Origin: Candidatus Zixiibacteriota bacterium
GTDB taxonomy: Bacteria; Zixibacteria; MSB-5A5; GN15; PGXB01
Length of the DNA: 64,000 nt
Direction: 5' to 3'
Assembly (NCBI GenBank): GCA_900498245.1
Contig: LS998015.1
Span: forward strand, 2,641,648 to 2,705,647
Shown: positions 37,133-45,371 of the stretch, one piece after another
How positions within the stretch are numbered: the stretch's first letter is position 1
Layout of the letters: each line of letters starts with the position of its first letter
Notes under the pieces: model-generated
Databases searched by the model: none
Told to the model about the DNA's origin: nothing
What the model saw: only the letters and a program-made list of their open reading frames with translations
Made by a program: the position numbers and the translations under genes

Positions 37133-39421
37133 CTAAATGGGATTGCCGCAGATAGGATTAAGGTCCTTGTACAAGTAATCGACTATAACCGCAATATCAA
37201 GCAAATTCACGGCAAAATCACAATTGCAGTCGCCAACTGCCTTCTCAGGGATCGGTGCCGCTCCACCCTTATAAAGGTATTTTACAATATAAACAATATC
37301 CAAAATATTGATGATCCCGTCATTATTAGCGTCGCCATGGAATCTCCACACATCAAGGGCAAAATTGAGCGGATAGGGGGAATTGGACGCATCGTCCGAC
37401 AATATCGATGCTGTTCCAACATAATGACCCATTGTAAGACCGGTTGCATCCGGAATGAATCCAATGGCCCAGGGATAGGTCGTTCCGAAAGTGGTGTCCA
37501 TTTCTGGTGTTACCCAGGGGATATCTTCGTTCAGGCTCCAATTCATGCAGCCAGGATTGGCATTGTTGACGGATATATAGCTGTATCTTCCCTTACGATC
37601 CACTTGTGCCGTCATTTTTATGGTATCCGGGGCATCGGTATAGATGAGCGGCGTCTGACTTGTTTGCAGGACAATCATTTTCACTGGAACTTTCAGCGGG
37701 TTGTTAATCGCGATTTCGGATGACACTACAATCGTATCAAAATAAGTGCCGGGGGAATATCCCTTCGAATTAAATTGCAGCCTAAGTGTCAAGGGGCTCG
37801 CTCCCGAGTTTGGAGTAACTCTGAGCCAGGGCGCATTATGAGCCACTTGAAACGTCAGAGGATCGCCTCCGTCAGCATAAAGAAGGAGTGATGTCGGCGG
37901 CGGCAGCGGATAATTGCCTGGCCCGCACTCGACATAACTTGCGCTGATTGAATCGCTGTTGGCCGCAATACGAGAGGCCAGCCAGACAAAATGAAAATGA
38001 AAAACCACCGGCAACGGCGAATTAATAGCCTCCGGCGATGATACCCAGACCGTGTCGTAGAAATCATGTCCTGGGTCGCCTCCAACTGTCTTCAGGCTGG
38101 CCGTAACCTGCAGGGGTGCGGTTCCCGATGACGGCGTCAGCGATAGTATTCTGGTGGAATTTTCAGTCGCGGAAAAAGTCATCGTTCCGCCGCCGGCATT
38201 ATATACCAGGAAACTACGATCCGGAGCGTTTTGAATGGTGGTGTCGACAATTACCGTTATCAGGGGTGAATCGACCGCCAGGACCGGGAGACCCGAGGCG
38301 ATCTCCAGGCGCACTGGCGCCTTTCGCGGGCTATTGGACGCGGCCGGGTCGGAAATCGTAATTGTGTCATAATATATCCCATAGGGCAATCCGGTAATAT
38401 CGACTGCGACCGTCACCGCGCCGGAGCCGGTTCCCGATGTCGGCGAGAGCTGCAGCCAGGAGCCGGCGTTGCTCACTTGCCATTGCAGGGTCCCCTGACC
38501 AATGTTGCTTATATTCAGCGTCTGATTAGGGGGATTGGCCGAGTCGGCAATGGCGTTGAAATTGAAATTGGGCGGCGAAAAAGAGATGATGGGAGGAGGT
38601 AAGGCAATATGCAACGTCACCGGAACCAGAACCGGATTATTAGTGGCGCCGGTGCAGGACACCGTTATTGTATCGTAATAATCGCCAACGTCCAATCCGG
38701 CTGTATTGGCATAAACCTGGATATTCGAAGGCGCCGTCCCGGTGGATGGCGCAAGATTGAGCCACAACGACTTCTTGGTTGCGCTCCACTGAAGAGTTCC
38801 TCCCCCCGTGTTGGTAATATGGAGTATTGAGGGATCGGGGCTGCTGCCGCCCAGCAGGGCCGAAAAATTAAATGACGCGGGACTGACACCGATCGTGGGG
38901 GGTTCCACCGGGTTGCCAATAATAATCTTTCCCTTTTTCAAAACAGGATAAATTACCTGCTGGAGGGTATCGACCAACCATAATTCGGTATTTCCAAAAA
39001 TGGTCATGGAATCGATAATCACCTTTTGATCGGGTATTCCGTTGGGAATATTGAAATAGATTTTACAGAACAGCCCGTCTCCCGTGGGGATATATGATTC
39101 GAAAAAAACCACGGAGGCAATCAGCACTTGCTGTGAGGCCGACTCAATCGTAACAAATTTGTTATTTATATAATTTACTCGGGATCCCGCAAAGGACACG
39201 GAATCGATTGAAATATCGGGACTGCTAAAATGCAGAGGTACTTGCACAACGGACAACATCTCATCATTGAAAAAATTGACATTGACAACTGCTTGGCTTC
39301 CCTGATTGACTTTTACCGAATCAATGCGAAGTGTGTCAGGAACACCGGAATCCTGAGCCAGAACACTTCCGACGGAGAGCACGAGCAGAAGGGTCATGAA
39401 GGTAATGATCCATTTACCCAT
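37133..39421 (-). CDS. Secreted protein: cohesin-like, five BACON-like repeats, dockerin
   Basis: 762 residues from ATG 39421, chosen because AGGAG lies 7 nt upstream and the peptide then begins with a clean signal sequence (MGKWIITFMTLLLVLSVGSVLAQ). Residues about 25-150 resemble a cohesin fold (VNQGSQAVVNVNFFNDEMLS ... VQVPLHFSS). Then come five repeats of about 95 residues, each with a GTLQWxxxxxxxWLxLxPxSGT-like core and a GxYYDTITV end, as in BACON/Ig-like surface domains. The last 65 residues are dockerin-type repeats (HGDANNDGIINILDIVYIVKYLYK). No catalytic motif is visible, so it is probably an adhesin or scaffold. Confidence 0.83.
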   Translation of the reverse strand: MGKWIITFMTLLLVLSVGSVLAQDSGVPDTLRIDSVKVNQGSQAVVNVNFFNDEMLSVVQVPLHFSSPDISIDSVSFAGSRVNYINNKFVTIESASQQVLIASVVFFESYIPTGDGLFCKIYFNIPNGIPDQKVIIDSMTIFGNTELWLVDTLQQVIYPVLKKGKIIIGNPVEPPTIGVSPASFNFSALLGGSSPDPSILHITNTGGGTLQWSATKKSLWLNLAPSTGTAPSNIQVYANTAGLDVGDYYDTITVSCTGATNNPVLVPVTLHIALPPPIISFSPPNFNFNAIADSANPPNQTLNISNIGQGTLQWQVSNAGSWLQLSPTSGTGSGAVTVAVDITGLPYGIYYDTITISDPAASNSPRKAPVRLEIASGLPVLAVDSPLITVIVDTTIQNAPDRSFLVYNAGGGTMTFSATENSTRILSLTPSSGTAPLQVTASLKTVGGDPGHDFYDTVWVSSPEAINSPLPVVFHFHFVWLASRIAANSDSISASYVECGPGNYPLPPPTSLLLYADGGDPLTFQVAHNAPWLRVTPNSGASPLTLRLQFNSKGYSPGTYFDTIVVSSEIAINNPLKVPVKMIVLQTSQTPLIYTDAPDTIKMTAQVDRKGRYSYISVNNANPGCMNWSLNEDIPWVTPEMDTTFGTTYPWAIGFIPDATGLTMGHYVGTASILSDDASNSPYPLNFALDVWRFHGDANNDGIINILDIVYIVKYLYKGGAAPIPEKAVGDCNCDFAVNLLDIAVIVDYLYKDLNPICGNPI

Positions 39422-39464
39422 AGTGTAACTCCTATTAGATTTTTTATATTCGCCCGAAAAGTAT

Positions 39465-39493
39465 ATTGTAAGAAACCTTTTACCTGTTGACAA
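39465..39493 (-). promoter_or_regulatory. Promoter of the BACON/dockerin protein gene
   Basis: On the minus strand TTGTCA (39488-39493), 17 bp, TACAAT (39465-39470), about 40 nt before the ATG. Confidence 0.7.
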
Positions 39494-39611
39494 CCCCACT
39501 CAGGATTATCATCCATTTCCAGTAGGGAAATAGTTGTAACTATTTATAATAATATATCCCCATAAGGCGATTTCTGTCAAGCTAAAATTGAATAAAAGAC
39601 TTTCCCGTGAA

Positions 39612-42080
39612 TTATTTACGGGCGGATCGAGCGGCAATTTTTTTGCCCGGGGCAGGGGTTTTGCGATTCTTGGCTTTCTCTATTTCCTCGGCAAAAATCT
39701 TCTCAAGAGTATAACTTGATGGGACAAAGTCGAGAAGCGCCTTCTCAAAGAGATCATCGACTGAATCTATAAAGATAAATTTAGTCTTTTTTAATATATC
39801 GGCCGGCAGATCCTTAAGATCCTTTTTGTTTTCCCTGGGGATGAATATCTTGGGAACCCCCGCCCTATAGGCGGCTGATATTTTTTCCTTAATGCCGCCC
39901 ACCGGCAAAACCTTGCCCCGCAGAGTAACTTCGCCGGTCATAGCGATATCAGGACGAATCGGCCGTTCCGACATCACCGATGCAATTACCAGGGAAACCG
40001 TCACGCCGGCGGAGGGACCATCCTTGGGTATGGCCCCCGACGGAAAATGGATATGAATATCGAAATTATCAAAATCGTTATGATCAATCCCCAGAATGTC
40101 AGCGCGGGCCCGCACATAGCTGTGAGCCGCCTGAATTGATTCTTTCATCACTTCCCCCAGGGAGCCGGTGGTGATAACTTCCCCGTTCCCTTTCATTTTC
40201 AGGCCCTCAATAATCATCAAATCGCCGCCGGTTCCGGTCCAGGCCAAACCGGTCGCCACCCCAATTTCCGCCTTCTTTTCCGGCTTTTCGGGAATGTAAA
40301 GGGGTGTTCCCAGAAAATTCTCGGCGGTTTTTTCGTTGACCGTCCAGACCCGATGAACATGCGCCGCCTTTTCCCTGGCGACATGGCGGCAGATCCGTTC
40401 TATCTGACGCCGAAAATTCAAAAGTCCCGCCTCCATCGTATAACTTCGAATTATTTTTTTCAATCCCTTCTCGGTGAATTTTATATCCCGCTTCAGCAGC
40501 GCATGTTTTTTAAGCACGGCCGGAATTATATAGCGATGCGCGATATAAATTTTCTCCCGCTCGATATAACCGGGCAGTTCGATGATTTCGAAACGATGCG
40601 CCAGCATCTCCGGAATGCCCTCAATCGATTTGACGGCGCAAATGAAAATGGCGCGACTCAAATCGATGGGGAGGCCGATATAACTATCCAGAAATCGCTT
40701 ATTCAGGCGCGGATCGATGGCTTCGAGAAGCGACATCGGCAAAGCCGTGTTGGCATCCTCCGCAAAATATTCGATATCTTCAATGAATACCACCGGATCG
40801 CAGGTCCCGGCATCGCGAAGGGTTCTGATTACGATACCCGGCACCGCGCCCCAGAAGGTTCGCGCCGATCCCTTGATATCCCCAATATCGACCATACCCC
40901 CGACAGAAATCCGTATGAATTTCTTATGCAGGGCCCCGGCGATGGCCCGTGCCAGAGATGCCTTTCCTGTCCCCGGCACCCCGGCCAGGCACAGCACCGA
41001 ACCTTCATCGATCCCGCCCGACAGTTGCCTGACCGCAATCCGCTCCAGAATCTGTTTCTTTATTTGAGGCGAGCCATAATATTCCTCGGCGATATCCTCT
41101 TCAACCTGTTTTATGTTGAATTTTTCCTTGGTGCAGACATTCCATGGAATATGCATCAGCCAATCAAGATACAGCTTGGTCGCGCCGTATTCGGCCGACG
41201 CGGTTGTGAGATGACCCAGACGTTCCACTTCGATCAGAGCCCGGTCGCGCACCTCTTCGGGAAGAAGCCGATTCTTTTTAATTTCATTCTTAAGATTAAT
41301 CGCCTCTTTGTCTTCGATAAATTCGTCACCCAGTTCTCGCTTTATCTCATACAGTTGCTGCCTTAAGAAAGACTTGCGTTGTTCCTCGGCGCTCTTTTCC
41401 TCGACCTTCTTCCTGATTTCGAACGATAGAGCCGCTTCGTCCAATTCGTCCTTCAAAAATTTGAGCAGTTTTTGCAGACGCAAGCCGATGCGAAAACTCT
41501 GTAAAATCTCCTGCCGGGCAATCAGGGGAAAATCGAATTGAGAGGCGATCTTGTCGGCAAAAGCACCGGGATTGCTGGTTCCATAACGGGCGGCAGTCGC
41601 CAGACGATCGGCATACATCGGGTTGACACGAGCAATTTGCTCGATGATGGTAATAATTTCTTTTGTCATGCGGGAGGCTTCGGAAAGCGAGGGTGGCATT
41701 TCCGAGATAAAACCGATACGGGCCGTTATATAAGGGGCACTTCTGCGCATCGACAGCAGAGCAATGCGCCGAACCCCCTCCAGAGTGACGAATTTGGAGT
41801 CCGAGGGGCCATCCTTTATGGAGATAATTTTGGCCGCGGTTCCGATTTGATAGAGGTCGATTTCCTTGGCGGCTCCGTCACTGGTGGGCGAATATGTGAC
41901 TCCCACCAGTCGGCCATGACCGGTATTTTCTGAAATCAAATCCAGATTCTCCGGACGCCCTATCTGCAGGGTCACTGTCTCGCCGGGAAAGAGAATCAGG
42001 GTTCGGGCCGGAATAATGGGCAATAGCGGCTCATCGTCGGCCGCCATAAGCGGAATATGCGATCCGGTCTTGATAATCAT
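39612..42080 (-). CDS. lon: Lon-family protease with altered ATPase motifs
   Basis: 822 residues with the LonA layout: LON substrate domain (about 18-205), coiled linker, AAA+ module (about 320-590) and C-terminal protease domain. The proteolytic dyad is intact: S690 in PKDGPSAG and the Lys of GGIKEK near 731. The ATPase site deviates. Walker A reads GVPGTGKAS (367-375), where the canonical Thr is A374. Walker B reads VFIEDIEY instead of LLDEIDK, so the DE pair is swapped to E434-D435. The sensor-1 Asn appears as K484. The arginine after the lid is kept (R496). It may be a divergent paralogue with weak or no ATP hydrolysis. The promoter carries a strong dyad. Confidence 0.9.
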   Translation of the reverse strand: MIIKTGSHIPLMAADDEPLLPIIPARTLILFPGETVTLQIGRPENLDLISENTGHGRLVGVTYSPTSDGAAKEIDLYQIGTAAKIISIKDGPSDSKFVTLEGVRRIALLSMRRSAPYITARIGFISEMPPSLSEASRMTKEIITIIEQIARVNPMYADRLATAARYGTSNPGAFADKIASQFDFPLIARQEILQSFRIGLRLQKLLKFLKDELDEAALSFEIRKKVEEKSAEEQRKSFLRQQLYEIKRELGDEFIEDKEAINLKNEIKKNRLLPEEVRDRALIEVERLGHLTTASAEYGATKLYLDWLMHIPWNVCTKEKFNIKQVEEDIAEEYYGSPQIKKQILERIAVRQLSGGIDEGSVLCLAGVPGTGKASLARAIAGALHKKFIRISVGGMVDIGDIKGSARTFWGAVPGIVIRTLRDAGTCDPVVFIEDIEYFAEDANTALPMSLLEAIDPRLNKRFLDSYIGLPIDLSRAIFICAVKSIEGIPEMLAHRFEIIELPGYIEREKIYIAHRYIIPAVLKKHALLKRDIKFTEKGLKKIIRSYTMEAGLLNFRRQIERICRHVAREKAAHVHRVWTVNEKTAENFLGTPLYIPEKPEKKAEIGVATGLAWTGTGGDLMIIEGLKMKGNGEVITTGSLGEVMKESIQAAHSYVRARADILGIDHNDFDNFDIHIHFPSGAIPKDGPSAGVTVSLVIASVMSERPIRPDIAMTGEVTLRGKVLPVGGIKEKISAAYRAGVPKIFIPRENKKDLKDLPADILKKTKFIFIDSVDDLFEKALLDFVPSSYTLEKIFAEEIEKAKNRKTPAPGKKIAARSARK

Positions 42081-42102
42081 ACTCTTATCCCTTTCCTATC
42101 GT

Positions 42103-42133
42103 ATCGGTTTAATTTATATATACTTAAACCGAT
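42103..42133. promoter_or_regulatory. Operator-like dyad over the lon promoter
   Basis: Perfect 10-bp inverted repeat ATCGGTTTAA (42103-42112) and TTAAACCGAT (42124-42133) with an 11-nt AT spacer. It covers the -10 element and transcription start side. It matches neither CIRCE nor HAIR heat-shock operators as I know them. Confidence 0.65.
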
Positions 42134-42144
42134 CTACAAGTCAA
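42117..42144 (-). promoter_or_regulatory. Promoter of lon
   Basis: On the minus strand TTGACT (42139-42144), 16 bp, TATATA (42117-42122), about 35 nt before the ATG at 42080. Confidence 0.7.
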
Positions 42145-42206
42145 TGTCACCGGCCCTTTTTAATATCTAAAACCGCACATCCCGATATGGCGTTCCGCCG
42201 CAGAAA

Positions 42207-44900
42207 TCAACTTACCAAACGAGGGGCCAATTCCCCGGCTATTCGCTGTAACTCATAGTCCGGGTGAGTCTTAAGATTTTCAAGGTTAAGCGTTATTTTC
42301 GACGGCTCCAGATCCAGGCGATAGTACCCGAGACGGTTATTCTCGAAAATCGTCCAGGGACACCCGCCATCCCGGTTAATCTCCTGCTTAAGCCGATAGA
42401 GATACCGGGCCTGGTTGAATCCGGCCTCGATTTCGTCCTTATATATCCAGCCCTCATGGCTGATTAGACGGGCGTGCGCCAATTTGACCAGATACTTGAA
42501 AGACTTCCCCGTCAGGCGAACCGGGAAGCCGTCGATTTTTATCAGATACCGCTCCCCTTCGTAGCATCCGTCGAGATCGAGCGACGACGGATGCGCCCCG
42601 AAGACCGGCAGGGCGGTCCCAGCCGGAGCGCTCTGGTGCGGCCGCAGTTGCGCCCGGTTAATGGTTGACATGAATCGTCCCATATTATCCTCCTCTTGCA
42701 GGGTTTTTATTTCATCGAGAAAATGGTTCAATTTTGCCTCCGGCTGTATCAGAGCCGATAGTTTTTCCCGGGGCATAGAAATAATCTCCCCGGGGAATTT
42801 CAGATTATTTTCCCGCAGGATACGATAGTCGTTCCGATTGAGAGTATTTCCGGCGAGGGAGTGCAGAAAGCGCATCTCGGACGGAACGCCGAACTGCACG
42901 GCAAAAGAGTAATCGTCGAGTTCCCGGGGCAACACCGAGCCGGCGTCACCGGCGCGGACAATCTTTCCCGCCGCCGCCAGAAGCCAGGCGGCGTTTTCCG
43001 CCAGATGCACAATCTGGCCATGATGCAGTTGATATCGCTGTTCCAGTTCTTCTACCCCTCTACCCTCGGCCCACTCGGAAAGGAGAACAACCGCCTTCAA
43101 TACGGCGGCCGTACGAAAATCGACCGGCTCGCGGCCGATTCTTGCATCGCAATAAAGATTGGCCTCTCCCAGGAATTCCGAAAATTCCTGGAGAAACAAC
43201 CTCTCATATTGACGTCCCCGATATTCGGAGGCCGTAAGAGAGGCCAGCGCCGTATTGAAATCACCGCCGGCCAGCGTCGCTGTCAGCCAACCGATAAGAT
43301 TCCGCGGCATGCCGTTATTAAGGCGGATCTTAAGACGGGAATAACTCTCGCTGGAAAGACCGCTTTGCGCCACCGCTTCACCCGCCGGTCCGGGGGTAAT
43401 TTCACCGTGCAGAAGATTGCTTTTCCGCAATGATGCCACAGCCCGGTCCAGCGCTTCCGGGTCAATCGCTTTGACCCGATACCCGAAAGTACCACCTAAC
43501 GCTTTCTGGAGCGTTTCCCGATCGGCCGCAATACCGCTGACCGCAAAATCCAGAATGATATCTTCAAGTCTATAGTTGCCGAGAGCCGAAACAACCGGGC
43601 CGCTGCGGCGGGTTTCGATATAACTCGACCAGAGCACCTCATGCTCGAATTCCGAGCCCGCCAGAATAATGGCCCGCCCCGGGCAATCCCGATCGCTCAG
43701 GCCGAATCGTCCCGCCCGACCGGTGATATTTTGAAATTCCGACGGGGTAATCGGGACCAGCGACGGTTTACCTCCGAAATTCCCCGATACATATTTCATC
43801 GTCTCCAGAAGGACCATCTCCGCCGGAAGATTAACCCCCATCGCCAAAGTCGTGGTCGAGAAGATCACTTTTATCTCCCCGCGCATATATCCCTGCTCGA
43901 CGGCCCGGCGCTGCGACGGGGTCAAATCGGCGTTATGAAACGCCACCCCGCGCGACAGGACCTGCCGGAGAGAGCGGATCAGAAAACTCTTTTCCTCATA
44001 TTCCAGCTGGCCCAAGGTCACTCCGGCTTCGCTCCAATCGACCGCGGCCGCCAGCCGGAACGCCGCCGCGATGGTGTCGCGGCGCGATTTGAGAAAAATC
44101 AGCTTGCGGGCGCTATCATTTTTGAGAAACTCTATCAGACTTTCGGTCAGATCCCTATTATTGCCGTACAATTCGAAATTCTCTCTTCCCTCGATGCCGC
44201 TATTGAAACTCCGAAAATGAAAACAACCCTCGGAAACAATACCCTGCATCAGATCGACCGGACGCACCGTTTCCCGAATGATTCGGCAGGAGAGCCATCG
44301 CGCCAGATCATCGGCCTCGTCGATTACCGCCGAAAGGGCGATTAAACGCGGGCCATAGTTGGAAGTAATAATCTTGGTGAGAGCCATCTCGAGTTCCGGT
44401 CCCCGCTCGGGATCTCCGACCATCTGGAATTCATCGATAACAACCAATCCGATCTGCTGCAGGACATCGACATTGACCGTCAGCAGACGATTGAATTTTT
44501 CATATATCACGAGCGCCAGATCGAAATTCCCCAGTTCAAAATCGATATCGTTCTCGGGGTGGTCGCCGGTAACAATAATAATTCGGATGCCGATGTTCTT
44601 ATAGCAGGTCCGAAAATGCTCATACTTCTCTTCGGCAATCGACTTCAACGGCAGGAGCATCACCGCCTTCTTCCGCTTCAGAAGGGTCGCCATCGCGGCC
44701 ATCTCCCCGCAGAATGATTTCCCGGCCGAGGTCGGCGCGGAGATAAGAAGATTTTCAGCCATGCCATATCTATCATGCGGCAGAAGTCCGGCCCGGATCG
44801 CCTTTTCCTGTAGCGGGAGAAGGTATTCTCCCTGGCGGTTCTTCCAGGCATCGAGAATCATCTCCGGTATATCATATTTGGCCAGTTCTTTCAGCCGCAT
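42207..44900 (-). CDS. Ski2/Hel308-like superfamily 2 helicase with C-terminal winged helix
   Basis: 897 residues. Motif I is SAPTSAGKS (K61) and motif II is DEFQ (156-159), unlike the DEAD or DEAH forms. FSTTTLAMGVNLPAEM and FQNITGRAGRFG are motifs V and VI of the Ski2-like group. After an all-helical middle, residues about 785-866 resemble an OmpR/PhoB-type winged helix (GFPVRLTGKSFKYLVKL ... RYLYRLKQEIN ... NNRLGYYRLDL), probably for DNA binding. It is probably a DNA repair or processing helicase. It lies 27 nt downstream of a small zinc-ribbon gene, with GAGGAGG before the ATG. Both would be read from the promoter at 45160-45188, which contains a LexA-like box. Confidence 0.88.
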   Translation of the reverse strand: MRLKELAKYDIPEMILDAWKNRQGEYLLPLQEKAIRAGLLPHDRYGMAENLLISAPTSAGKSFCGEMAAMATLLKRKKAVMLLPLKSIAEEKYEHFRTCYKNIGIRIIIVTGDHPENDIDFELGNFDLALVIYEKFNRLLTVNVDVLQQIGLVVIDEFQMVGDPERGPELEMALTKIITSNYGPRLIALSAVIDEADDLARWLSCRIIRETVRPVDLMQGIVSEGCFHFRSFNSGIEGRENFELYGNNRDLTESLIEFLKNDSARKLIFLKSRRDTIAAAFRLAAAVDWSEAGVTLGQLEYEEKSFLIRSLRQVLSRGVAFHNADLTPSQRRAVEQGYMRGEIKVIFSTTTLAMGVNLPAEMVLLETMKYVSGNFGGKPSLVPITPSEFQNITGRAGRFGLSDRDCPGRAIILAGSEFEHEVLWSSYIETRRSGPVVSALGNYRLEDIILDFAVSGIAADRETLQKALGGTFGYRVKAIDPEALDRAVASLRKSNLLHGEITPGPAGEAVAQSGLSSESYSRLKIRLNNGMPRNLIGWLTATLAGGDFNTALASLTASEYRGRQYERLFLQEFSEFLGEANLYCDARIGREPVDFRTAAVLKAVVLLSEWAEGRGVEELEQRYQLHHGQIVHLAENAAWLLAAAGKIVRAGDAGSVLPRELDDYSFAVQFGVPSEMRFLHSLAGNTLNRNDYRILRENNLKFPGEIISMPREKLSALIQPEAKLNHFLDEIKTLQEEDNMGRFMSTINRAQLRPHQSAPAGTALPVFGAHPSSLDLDGCYEGERYLIKIDGFPVRLTGKSFKYLVKLAHARLISHEGWIYKDEIEAGFNQARYLYRLKQEINRDGGCPWTIFENNRLGYYRLDLEPSKITLNLENLKTHPDYELQRIAGELAPRLVS

Positions 44901-44927
44901 AGCATCCTCCTCTCTAAATTCGATCTC

Positions 44928-45119
44928 TCAACCGCAACTTCCGAAACCACAAACCGGGCAGGAAAAACAGCCGCCGAGGCGAATCAATGTCACTCCGCAG
45001 TCGGGGCAATTGACATTGGGGCCGGCCGCGATTGCCGCACCGGCTATCAGTCCGGCCGTCTCCATTCCCCGGGAAACGGCAATCGGAACCAAATCGGTAT
45101 GATTGTCATGGTTTGTCAT
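44928..45119 (-). CDS. Small zinc-ribbon protein resembling the NrdJ C-terminal tail
   Basis: 63 residues from ATG 45119, 9 nt after AGGAG; a TTG at 45128 is a less likely start. The C-terminal half has C38/C41, C51/C54/C57 and C62 in the order CPDCG...GGCFSCPVCGFGSCG. This resembles the zinc-ribbon end of B12-dependent ribonucleotide reductase NrdJ, but here it stands alone. A hydrophobic Ala/Gly-rich stretch (TAGLIAGAAIAAGP) precedes it and could be a short membrane or packing helix. It is the first gene before the helicase, under the same probable SOS promoter. Function is unknown; a nucleic-acid or protein-binding accessory is plausible. Confidence 0.75.
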   Translation of the reverse strand: MTNHDNHTDLVPIAVSRGMETAGLIAGAAIAAGPNVNCPDCGVTLIRLGGCFSCPVCGFGSCG

Positions 45120-45159
45120 AATATTCAACTCCTTCTTGAATCTTTATCGACGCAAAAGC

Positions 45160-45188
45160 AAAATACTGCACATTTGTGCAGTTGTCAA
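45160..45188 (-). promoter_or_regulatory. Promoter of the zinc-ribbon/helicase operon
   Basis: On the minus strand TTGACA (45183-45188), 17 bp, TATTTT (45160-45165). The whole spacer is filled by the palindrome at 45165-45182. Confidence 0.75.
45165..45182. promoter_or_regulatory. LexA-like SOS box
   Basis: ACTGCACATTTGTGCAGT: 8-bp perfect arms around a TT centre. The core TGCACATTTGTGCA fits TGCNC-N4-GTGCA, the LexA box I recall for Fibrobacter succinogenes, another FCB bacterium. It sits exactly between -35 and -10, where a bound repressor blocks RNA polymerase. Match is seen; LexA identity is inferred. Confidence 0.7.
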
Positions 45189-45318
45189 GCGATTTCTTCA
45201 TTGTGGATTAAAAATTTTACCTATCTATATATAGACAATATCGGGACAACATCACAATATATGGTATTTTAAAAAATAAATAGAAGATCGCAAGCCACAA
45301 AATATTCCATAAATGTCC

Positions 45319-45346
45319 AAAGGCAGGGCGTTTTGACCCTGCCTTT
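45319..45346 (-). terminator. Hairpin after the first sorting-tail protein gene
   Basis: 10-bp stem AAAGGCAGGG / CCCTGCCTTT with an 8-nt loop, 26 nt after the stop at 45372. The T tract on the minus strand is short, so it may also stabilise the mRNA end. Confidence 0.65.
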
Positions 45347-45371
45347 GTTTTGTGCTCAATGTATGTGAGGC

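Noticed and set aside
40353-41366. A 337-residue open frame on the plus strand opposite lon
   Set aside because: Same reasoning: the Lon protein is clear on the minus strand and this frame has no family signature.
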